The position numbers and the translations under genes were made by a program. A stretch of 64,000 bases of DNA from Brucella haematophila (GTDB taxonomy: Bacteria > Pseudomonadota > Alphaproteobacteria > Rhizobiales > Rhizobiaceae). This document shows, in pieces, positions 56,878 through 64,000 of the stretch. The stretch is taken from the NCBI RefSeq assembly GCF_005938105.1, contig NZ_VCPE01000002.1, positions 124,001 through 188,000 of the forward strand. The letters run 5' to 3'. Numbering within the stretch: position 1 is the first letter of the stretch; each line of letters begins with the position of its first letter. Under the pieces are notes generated by a model that saw only the letters and a list, made by a program, of their open reading frames with translations, ran no database searches and was not told the origin of the DNA.

Positions 56878-58837
56878 GTTCTTCCTCCAATTCGACAAGC
56901 AGCGCGCCTTCATTGATCTGATCGCCTGCTGCGACCGTCACCGTCGCAACCTTGCCGTCGCGCGGCGCGGTCAGTGACAGTTCCATCTTCATCGCTTCCA
57001 TCGTCACCAGCGGATCGCCTTTGGCAACGCTGGCGCCCTCCACGGCGGACACAAGCCGCACCAGTCCTGGCATTGGCGCCAGAATGCGGCTTTCGGTGGC
57101 GGCGTCATCTTCTGCTCCGGCAGACAGCACATGATGAAATATGGTGTCGCGCCCTTCGAACTGCACCGTCACATCCTGACCGATCCGCACAGCAGATGCT
57201 TGCGCCACGCTGCCATCCAGGGCGAACCGGACCACACCGTTTTCGTGACTGCGGATTGCGACCAAGCCGAAGTCGAAGCCGAAACGCCCTTGTTCATTGA
57301 TGGTGAAGCAGATCGTCTGGCGATCACCCTGATGATCCAGCGTGACCGAACGCGATGCATCGCCCCAAAGACGGAAACCGCGCAGGCGCGTCCATGGATC
57401 GCCGTGCAACGGCGCGTCTAGAAGATCGAGCGCCGTCAATGCCGCCAGAGCAAAGGCGATTTCCGATGGCGGCTCTTGGGCAAACAAATGCCCTGCTTCG
57501 CGGGCAATCAGCCCGGTATCAACATCGCCGCTGCGAAAAGCGTCCAGCTTGCAGAGCGCCGACAGAAACTGGCGATTGGTGACGAGCCCGGCAATGCGGG
57601 TCTTGTCCAGCGCCACATCCAGCCGGTTCAGCGCTTCGTCGCGATTGCGGCCATGGACGATGATCTTCGCGATCATCGGATCATAGAACGGTGTGATCGT
57701 ATCGCCGGACCGCACACCGGAATCGGTACGTGCCTGTTCCGGTGGAGCGAACAGAGCAAGCTTGCCCGTTGCAGGCAGAAAGTCACGGGCCGGGTCTTCC
57801 GCATAAAGCCGCGCCTCGAAGGCCCATCCATGGATGGCAAGTTCCTCCTGCCGCTTTGGCAAGGTTTCGCCCGAGGCCACACGCAATTGCCACTCGACCA
57901 GATCGAGGCCGGTGATCGCCTCCGTCACCGGATGTTCCACCTGCAAGCGCGTGTTCATTTCCATGAAGAAGAACCGGTCAGGCCGCAGCCCTTCCGACAC
58001 ATCGGCAATGAACTCCACCGTGCCAGCGCCGGAATAACCAATGGCCAGTGCGGCCTTCACCGCAGCTTCGCCCATGGCCGCGCGCATATCCGGCGTCATG
58101 CCGGGTGCTGGCGCTTCCTCGATCACCTTCTGGTGGCGGCGTTGCAGCGAGCAATCGCGCTCGAAAAGATGGACCGCATTGCCATGATCATCGCCAAAGA
58201 CCTGCACCTCGATATGGCGCGGCTTGGTCATGTATTTTTCCACCAGCACCGCGCTGTCACCGAAAGAGGCTTCCGCCTCGCGGCGCGCGCTGTCCAGTGC
58301 TGCTGCGAAATCCGCCCCGTGATCGACGCGGCGCATGCCCTTGCCGCCGCCGCCTGCGCGCGCCTTGATCAGCACGGGATAACCAATACGGTCCGCCTCG
58401 CTTTTGAGGAAAACGCCATCCTGATTGTCGCCGTGATAGCCCGGCACAACCGGTACACCGGCCTTTTCCATCAGTGCCTTGGCGGCATCCTTCAGCCCCA
58501 TGGCGCGGATGGCCTTTGCCGATGGGCCGATGAAGGTCAGCCCCGCCGCCTCGACAGCGTCGACAAATCCGGCATTTTCCGAGAGAAAGCCATAGCCCGG
58601 ATGGATTGCCTCTGCGCCGGTTTCCAGTGCGGCTTTGATGATCGCCTCGATATTGAGATAGCTTTGCGCCGAAAGCGCCGGGCCGACGCGAACGGCCTCA
58701 TCGGCCATCTCCACATGCAGCGCATTGGCGTCCGCATCCGAATAGATCGCCACCGTGGCGATACCGAATTCACGCGCAGTGCGGATGACCCGGCAAGCTA
58801 TTTCCCCGCGATTGGCAATCAGTATTTTCCCAAACAT
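56870..58837 (-). CDS. liuD: Methylcrotonyl-CoA carboxylase, biotin-containing alpha subunit
   Basis: 655 residues. Biotin carboxylase domain at about 1-445 (ANRGEIACRVIRTA, GGGGKGMRRV, FFMEMNTRLQVEHPVTE), a linker, and a C-terminal biotinyl domain with Lys617 in EAMKMEL. It carboxylates biotin for the beta subunit. The biotinyl domain being on the same chain is the normal type for MCC. 13 bases separate it from the beta-subunit gene upstream. Confidence 0.95.
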   Translation of the reverse strand: MFGKILIANRGEIACRVIRTAREFGIATVAIYSDADANALHVEMADEAVRVGPALSAQSYLNIEAIIKAALETGAEAIHPGYGFLSENAGFVDAVEAAGLTFIGPSAKAIRAMGLKDAAKALMEKAGVPVVPGYHGDNQDGVFLKSEADRIGYPVLIKARAGGGGKGMRRVDHGADFAAALDSARREAEASFGDSAVLVEKYMTKPRHIEVQVFGDDHGNAVHLFERDCSLQRRHQKVIEEAPAPGMTPDMRAAMGEAAVKAALAIGYSGAGTVEFIADVSEGLRPDRFFFMEMNTRLQVEHPVTEAITGLDLVEWQLRVASGETLPKRQEELAIHGWAFEARLYAEDPARDFLPATGKLALFAPPEQARTDSGVRSGDTITPFYDPMIAKIIVHGRNRDEALNRLDVALDKTRIAGLVTNRQFLSALCKLDAFRSGDVDTGLIAREAGHLFAQEPPSEIAFALAALTALDLLDAPLHGDPWTRLRGFRLWGDASRSVTLDHQGDRQTICFTINEQGRFGFDFGLVAIRSHENGVVRFALDGSVAQASAVRIGQDVTVQFEGRDTIFHHVLSAGAEDDAATESRILAPMPGLVRLVSAVEGASVAKGDPLVTMEAMKMELSLTAPRDGKVATVTVAAGDQINEGALLVELEEEHG

Positions 58838-58849
58838 CTGATTACCTCC

Positions 58850-60457
58850 CTACATTCTGAACAAGCCGAAGCGCGTCGGCTCGACCGGCGCATTCAGCGT
58901 TGCGGAAAGCGACAGACCCAGCACTTCGCGGCATTTGCGCGGATCGACAACGCCATCGTCCCAAAGCCGCGCAGAGGCATAAAGCGGGTGGCTCTGGCGC
59001 TCAAACATTTCGAGTGTCGGACGCTTGAACTCCGCTTCCTCTTCCGCCGACCATGTTCCGCCGGTGCGTTCAATCCCGTCGCGCTTGACGGTTGCCAGCA
59101 CGCCCGCCGCCTGTTCACCGCCCATCACCGCAATACGGCTGTTTGGCCAGGTCCACAGGAAGCGCGGCGAATAAGCCCGCCCCGCCATGCCGTAATTGCC
59201 CGCGCCATAGGATGCGCCAATCAGCATGGTGATCTTCGGCACATTGGCCGTCGCCACCGCTGTCACCAGCTTGGCGCCATGCTTGGCAATGCCTTCGGCC
59301 TCATACTTGCGCCCGACCATGAAGCCGGTGATATTTTGCAGGAAAATCAGTGGAATATTGCGCTGACAACAAAGCTCAATGAAATGCGCGCCCTTGGTGG
59401 CCGCTTCGGAAAACAGTACACCATTATTGGCGATAATCCCGACAGGCATACCGTAAATGCTCGCGAAACCGCAAACCAGCGTGGTGCCATAGCGCGCCTT
59501 GAACTCATCGAAATCCGAGCCATCGACCAGCCGCGCGATCACTTCGCGCACATCATAGGGAATGCGCGTATCGGCAGAAACCACGCCGAGCAGTTCATCC
59601 GGGTCGTAAAGCGGAGCAGCCCCGTCGCCCTTCGGAATGAAGGAGCGTTTTTCGCTGTTGAGATTGGCTGCGATAGCGCGCGCGATCTGCAAGGCATGGG
59701 CGTCGTCATTGGCCAGATGATCGGCCACGCCGGAAAGCCGTGTATGCACATCGCCGCCGCCGAGATCTTCCGCTGTCACCACTTCGCCGGTTGCGGCCTT
59801 CACCAACGGCGGACCGGCCAGAAAGATCGTGCCCTGATTGCGCACGATCACAGTCTCGTCGCTCATGGCGGGCACATAAGCGCCGCCTGCGGTGCATGAC
59901 CCCATGACCACGGCGACCTGCGGAATGCCCGCCGCCGACATCTGCGCCTGATTATAAAAGATGCGTCCGAAATGGTCGCGGTCCGGGAATACCTCGTCCT
60001 GATTGGGGAGATTGGCTCCGCCGGAATCGACCAGATAGATGCAGGGCAAGCGATTCTCGCCCGCAATTTCCTGCGCGCGCAGGTGCTTTTTCACGGTCAC
60101 CGGGTAGTAGGTGCCGCCTTTCACCGTCGCATCGTTGCAGACGATCATGCATTCACGGCCCGACACGCGCCCGATGCCGGTGATGATGCCGCCGGACGGC
60201 GCAGCGCCGCCATACATGCCGTGGCCCGCCGTCAATCCGACTTCCAAAAACGGCGATCCCGGATCCAGCAATTGCGCAACGCGATCACGGGGAAGCAGCT
60301 TGCCGCGAGAAACGTGACGCTCGCGCGCTTTTTCACCGCCGCCATCAATGGCAAGGCGAGACGCAGCCGCCACGATATCGATGGCCTCAAGCATGGCTTT
60401 GCGGTTGGCCTGATAGGTCGCGCCGCGCGTCGATATCTCGGATTTCAGAACCGGCAT
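58850..60457 (-). CDS. liuB: Methylcrotonyl-CoA carboxylase, carboxyltransferase beta subunit
   Basis: 535 residues, the full MCC beta length. It has the two crotonase-like halves of acyl-CoA carboxyltransferases ([48 protein letters not shown]). With LiuD it converts 3-methylcrotonyl-CoA to 3-methylglutaconyl-CoA. Its ATG shares one base with the ivd stop (TAATG). Confidence 0.95.
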   Translation of the reverse strand: MPVLKSEISTRGATYQANRKAMLEAIDIVAAASRLAIDGGGEKARERHVSRGKLLPRDRVAQLLDPGSPFLEVGLTAGHGMYGGAAPSGGIITGIGRVSGRECMIVCNDATVKGGTYYPVTVKKHLRAQEIAGENRLPCIYLVDSGGANLPNQDEVFPDRDHFGRIFYNQAQMSAAGIPQVAVVMGSCTAGGAYVPAMSDETVIVRNQGTIFLAGPPLVKAATGEVVTAEDLGGGDVHTRLSGVADHLANDDAHALQIARAIAANLNSEKRSFIPKGDGAAPLYDPDELLGVVSADTRIPYDVREVIARLVDGSDFDEFKARYGTTLVCGFASIYGMPVGIIANNGVLFSEAATKGAHFIELCCQRNIPLIFLQNITGFMVGRKYEAEGIAKHGAKLVTAVATANVPKITMLIGASYGAGNYGMAGRAYSPRFLWTWPNSRIAVMGGEQAAGVLATVKRDGIERTGGTWSAEEEAEFKRPTLEMFERQSHPLYASARLWDDGVVDPRKCREVLGLSLSATLNAPVEPTRFGLFRM

Positions 60458-61620
60458 TAACGGGTCTCCTGAAACAATTCCCGTCCGATCAGCATACGCC
60501 GGATTTCCGACGTGCCTGCACCGATTTCGTAAAGCTTGGCATCGCGCAGCAGACGCCCGGTCGGATAATCATTGATATAGCCGTTACCGCCCAGTGACTG
60601 GATGGCCTGCAAGGCCATCTGGGTCGCATTTTCCGCCGTATAGAGAATGCAGCCCGCCGCATCCTTGCGTGTGGTCTCGCCCCGGTCACAGGCCGCCGCC
60701 ACCGCATAGGTATAGGCGCGCGAGGCGTTGAAGGTCACATACATGTCGGCAAGCTTGCCCTGCATCAGCTGGAACTCGCCAATCGGCTGATCGAACTGCT
60801 TGCGCTCATGCACATAGGGCACCACGACATCAAGACAGGCCGCCATGATGCCGAGCGGACCGCCCGCCAGCACCACGCGCTCATAGTCGAGACCGGACAT
60901 CAGCACATTGACGCCCTTGCCGACTTCGCCCAGCAGATTTTCGGCTGGAACCTCGCAATTTTCGAACACCAGCTCGCAGGTGTTGGAGCCGCGCATGCCG
61001 AGCTTGTCGAGCTTTTGCGCCGTGGAGAAACCGGCAAAGCCCTTTTCGACAATGAAGGCGCTGATCCCGCGCGACCCAGCCGCCAGATCGGTCTTGGCAT
61101 AGACCACCAGCACATCCGCATCGGGGCCGTTGGTGATCCACATCTTGTTGCCGTTCAGTACATAAGCGTCGCCGCGCTTTTCGGCGCGAAGTTTCATCGA
61201 AACAACGTCGGAACCTGCCCCCGGCTCTGACATGGCGAGCGCGCCAACATGTTCGCCGGAAATGAGCTTCGGCAGATATTTCGCCCGCTGTTCAGGCGAA
61301 CCATTGCGCTTGAGCTGATTGACGCAGAGATTGGAATGCGCGCCATAGCTGAGGCCAATCGAGGCCGAAGCGCGGCTGATCTCTTCCATGGCAACGCAAT
61401 GGGCGAGATAACCCAGACCCGCACCGCCATATTCTTCCGGCGCAGTGATGCCGAGCACACCAAGCTCACCCAGTTCACGCCAAAGATGCATGGGAAATGC
61501 GTTATTGCGGTCGGTTTCGGCGGCAAGCGGCGCAATGCGGCTTTCAGCGAAACGGCGCACAGTATCACGAAGGGCTTCGATCTCCTCGCCAAGACCGAAA
61601 TTCATGCCCGAAGCAAACAT
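60457..61620 (-). CDS. liuA: Isovaleryl-CoA dehydrogenase
   Basis: 387 residues from the ATG at 61620, which has GTGGAGGACG upstream. Acyl-CoA dehydrogenase blocks [16 protein letters not shown] and [20 protein letters not shown] are present. The catalytic Glu247 in [12 protein letters not shown] is at the isovaleryl-specific position (not the C-terminal position used by most acyl-CoA dehydrogenases). First gene of the liu operon, oxidising isovaleryl-CoA from leucine. Confidence 0.95.
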   Translation of the reverse strand: MFASGMNFGLGEEIEALRDTVRRFAESRIAPLAAETDRNNAFPMHLWRELGELGVLGITAPEEYGGAGLGYLAHCVAMEEISRASASIGLSYGAHSNLCVNQLKRNGSPEQRAKYLPKLISGEHVGALAMSEPGAGSDVVSMKLRAEKRGDAYVLNGNKMWITNGPDADVLVVYAKTDLAAGSRGISAFIVEKGFAGFSTAQKLDKLGMRGSNTCELVFENCEVPAENLLGEVGKGVNVLMSGLDYERVVLAGGPLGIMAACLDVVVPYVHERKQFDQPIGEFQLMQGKLADMYVTFNASRAYTYAVAAACDRGETTRKDAAGCILYTAENATQMALQAIQSLGGNGYINDYPTGRLLRDAKLYEIGAGTSEIRRMLIGRELFQETR

Positions 61621-61691
61621 ACTCGTCCTCCACAAGTTCTGCCCGGTATCCGCCTTTCGAAAGACGAATATTTATGACGCATTGTCCTGCG

Positions 61692-61911
61692 CAAAACCGC
61701 TACGCACTTTTGCTGGAAATGCTCCATATTCGGTCAGAGTGTCCCGTGGCGGCCAAATAGGCAATGGCTTTGCGCGGCGTTCTGTGGCTATTTATTGCCG
61801 GATAACGTAATTTTGTTGCGCATGTTATCCGGCGACCTTCGTCGCCGGTTCAGACTTATTTTCGCATTTCCGAACGCAAAACCGCTTCACACTTTTGCTG
61901 GAAATGCTCTC
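61692..61911. repeat. Two partial mosaic-element tails in the gap upstream of liuA
   Basis: Segments 61692-61724 and 61873-61911 share AAAACCGCT...GCACTTTTGCTGGAAATGCTC with the tail of the element at 10110-10260. The space between them contains a short inverted repeat (GTTATCCGG/CCGGATAAC region at 61796-61830). The liu promoter lies here. Confidence 0.6.
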
Positions 61912-61913
61912 AA

Positions 61914-63902
61914 TCAATCCTCTTGAAGCTCGGCAATGTCGCGATAAAGCTCGAGTGCTTCCGGATTGGCCAGCGCCTCCCGGTTTTTCACGTCGCGGCC
62001 ATGCACGATATCGCGAACGGCAAGCTCGACGATCTTGCCGGATTTGGTGCGCGGAATATCCGCAACCGCAACGATCTTTGCCGGAACATGGCGCGGTGTC
62101 GCGCCGGTGCGAATCTTGGTCTTGATCCGCGCCTTCAGATCGTCATCGAGCGCCACACCTGCGGCAAGCCGCACGAAGAGCACAACCCGGACATCCTTGT
62201 CCCAGTCCTGACCGATGCAGAGCGCCTCGGCGATCTCCGGCATCTGCTCGACCTGATTGTAGATTTCCGCCGTGCCGATACGCACGCCACCAGGGTTCAG
62301 CGTTGCGTCCGAACGGCCATGGATGACGATGCCGTTATGTTCGGTCCATTCCGCAAAATCGCCATGACACCAGATATTGTCGAAGCGCTCGAAATAAGCC
62401 GCCTGATACTTCGCACCGTCCGGATCGTTCCAGAATTGCAGCGGCATGCACGGAAACGCCTTCGTGCAGACCAGTTCGCCTTTCTGCATGCGCACCGGCT
62501 GGCCGTCATCGTTCCAGACATCGACGGCCATGCCGAGGCCCGCACCCTGAATTTCGCCCAGCCAGACGGGTTCTGTCGGCACGCCCAGCACGAAGCAGGA
62601 CACGATATCCGTTCCGCCTGAAATGGATGCAAGATGCACATCCGGCTTGATGGCGTCATAAACGAAAGCAAAGCCCTCCGGCGACAAGGGCGAGCCAGTG
62701 GACGATACCGTGCGCAGTGCCGAAAGATCGTGTGTTTCACCCGGCTTCAGACCGGCTTTCAACACGGCATCGATAAATTTCGCCGAGGTGCCGAAATAGG
62801 TCATGCCTTCGGCCTGAGCATAATCGAACAGCACATTGCCATCGGGATAGAAAGGCGAGCCGTCATAGAGCAGCAAGGTAGCCCCGGAACCGATACCAGA
62901 GGCCAGCCAATTCCACATCATCCAGCCGCAAGTGGTGAAATAGAAGAAGCGGTCGCCTTCGCGGATATCCGCATGGAGCTGCTGTTCCTTCAGATGCTGC
63001 AACAGCACCCCACCGGCGCGATGGACGATGCATTTTGGAATGCCGGTCGTGCCGGACGAAAACAGAATATAGATCGGGTGATCGAAAGGCAGACGCGTGA
63101 ATTCCACCGGCTTGGCGGCGAAGGCGCTCAGCGCTTCGTCGAGTGCAATGCCCTTTTCGGCTTTCTGCGCGACGGCTTCCGCCTCGCCCAGATAGGACAC
63201 GATTACCGATCTCCGCAGTCCCGGCAGCTTTGCCGTTACCTGCGCGACCTTGTTGGCCACTTCGATGCGCTTGCCATTGTACCAATAGCCATCGCAGGCG
63301 AAGAACAGCTTCGGCTCAATCTGGCCGAAACGGTCAAGCACGCCCTGTACGCCGAAATCCGGCGAGCACGACGACCAGACGGCACCAATGGAGCTGGCAG
63401 CCAGCATCAACGCAACAGCTTCCGGCATATTGGGCATCATGCCCGCAACGCGGTCGCCGGGTTCCACGCCTTCCGACAACATGAATTGCTGGAGCTTTGA
63501 AACCAGCGCGTGAAGATCGTTCCAGCTCAGGCGACGTTCGACCTTGTCTTCGCCGCGGAAAACGATTGCGTCGTCACGGCCCTGCTGGCGCAGAAGGTTT
63601 TCAGCGAAATTGAGACGCGCTTCGGGGAAGAATTTCGCCTCGCGCATATGCCCCTTGTCGACAAGGGCCGTTTCGCCACGCTCGCCGATGACGTTGCAGA
63701 AATCCCAGATGAGCGTCCAGAAGCCAGCACGATCTTCCACCGACCAGCGATGCAACGCCGCATAATCCGACAGGTCAAGGCCGGTGCGCTGTTCAGCGCG
63801 AATGCGGAATTGCTCCAGCGTGCTGGCTGCGATGCGCTGCGCATCGGGCTGCCACAGCGAGTGGTCCTGCGAAAACTGCGTGGAAACTGCCTCGGTGCTC
63901 AT
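61914..63902 (-). CDS. Acetoacetyl-CoA synthetase
   Basis: 662 residues from the ATG at 63902 with GGGAGGA upstream. Adenylate-forming enzyme with the P-loop [17 protein letters not shown], the GGTDIVSCF and [19 protein letters not shown] motifs and the C-terminal lysine block [15 protein letters not shown]. The N-terminal [10 protein letters not shown] region is of the acetoacetyl-CoA type. It would activate the acetoacetate made by LiuE. It is read in the same direction as liuABDEC from a separate promoter. Confidence 0.93.
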   Translation of the reverse strand: MSTEAVSTQFSQDHSLWQPDAQRIAASTLEQFRIRAEQRTGLDLSDYAALHRWSVEDRAGFWTLIWDFCNVIGERGETALVDKGHMREAKFFPEARLNFAENLLRQQGRDDAIVFRGEDKVERRLSWNDLHALVSKLQQFMLSEGVEPGDRVAGMMPNMPEAVALMLAASSIGAVWSSCSPDFGVQGVLDRFGQIEPKLFFACDGYWYNGKRIEVANKVAQVTAKLPGLRRSVIVSYLGEAEAVAQKAEKGIALDEALSAFAAKPVEFTRLPFDHPIYILFSSGTTGIPKCIVHRAGGVLLQHLKEQQLHADIREGDRFFYFTTCGWMMWNWLASGIGSGATLLLYDGSPFYPDGNVLFDYAQAEGMTYFGTSAKFIDAVLKAGLKPGETHDLSALRTVSSTGSPLSPEGFAFVYDAIKPDVHLASISGGTDIVSCFVLGVPTEPVWLGEIQGAGLGMAVDVWNDDGQPVRMQKGELVCTKAFPCMPLQFWNDPDGAKYQAAYFERFDNIWCHGDFAEWTEHNGIVIHGRSDATLNPGGVRIGTAEIYNQVEQMPEIAEALCIGQDWDKDVRVVLFVRLAAGVALDDDLKARIKTKIRTGATPRHVPAKIVAVADIPRTKSGKIVELAVRDIVHGRDVKNREALANPEALELYRDIAELQED

Positions 63903-64000
63903 CATTCCTCCCTGACACAGGCGCAGCAAATATCCGGTTACGAGCCGCGCCGTCAGAAGTTTCTAGAAGAGACTTCCCGGCAGGTCCATGCTTTTCACAG
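63903..64000. other. Upstream region of the acetoacetyl-CoA synthetase gene, cut by the window edge
   Basis: 98 bases of leader/promoter sequence; GGGAGG before the start codon is the ribosome binding site. Nothing else recognised. Confidence 0.4.

Noticed and set aside
57476-59899. 807-codon open frame opposite the methylcrotonyl-CoA carboxylase genes
   Set aside because: Shadow frame running across two real genes and their gap; no coherent domain.

Overview
The window looks like chromosomal DNA from a Brucella/Ochrobactrum-type alphaproteobacterium (Rhizobiales). The reasons are the moderately GC-rich coding style, the rhizobial-type frcRBCAK fructose cassette, a GAAC-N7-GAAC alphaproteobacterial LexA box ahead of imuA-imuB-dnaE2, IalB and TamA/TamB envelope genes, and three kinds of intergenic repeat. 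The repeats are about 110-145 bp palindromes resembling the Bru-RS family, two-hairpin elements resembling rhizobial RIMEs, and octamer arrays that include the unit AGGGCAGT used in Brucella typing. No rRNA, tRNA, CRISPR array, transposase or phage gene was recognised.

Layout. 1-2.8 kb: an ABC permease (cut by the window edge) and its ATPase, divergent from a TesA-like esterase, as at the E. coli ybbP-ybbA/tesA locus. 3.8-9.4 kb: single housekeeping genes (thpR, LMW-PTP, phhB, a YkvA-like protein, IalB, rlmN). 9.4-11.7 kb: a LysE-type exporter and argG. 12-17.6 kb: the SOS mutagenesis operon imuA-imuB-dnaE2. 17.6-21.1 kb: a HlyIII/PAQR membrane protein, a lipoprotein lytic transglycosylase, small proteins and an FAH-family enzyme. 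21.2-26.8 kb: frcK-frcA-frcC-frcB with divergent frcR. 26.8-32.1 kb: a DUF2000 protein, an AraC regulator, pgm, mrp bracketed by octamer arrays, an RHH protein and a glyoxalase-like protein.

32.3-35.0 kb is an AT-rich island. It starts inside a truncated Tat-signal gene and carries one large tandem Ig-like protein with no recognisable export signal. 35.1-36.6 kb holds a copper-handling pair that includes a YcnI-PCuAC fusion. 36.7-37.9 kb holds small unrecognised genes behind a candidate Irr/ICE iron box. 38-45.7 kb holds an L,D-transpeptidase and the tamA-tamB envelope pair. 46.1-50.3 kb is the cyoABCD quinol oxidase operon, without cyoE. 50.8-54.9 kb: a molybdopterin-binding protein, a Dabb protein, a membrane-anchored dual-specificity phosphatase and a LivK-type binding protein. 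55.2-63.9 kb: the leucine/isovalerate degradation operon liuABDEC, followed upstream by acetoacetyl-CoA synthetase, which would activate the acetoacetate that the operon produces.

The observations most worth a second look are: the inverted pair of palindromic elements around frcB, which differ by a compensatory base-pair change and a 33-bp deletion; the AT-rich island with its signal-less Ig-repeat protein; the candidate iron box with translationally coupled unknown genes; the octamer array that encodes the end of a gene; and the Mrp ATPase that lacks the usual CPxC cysteines.
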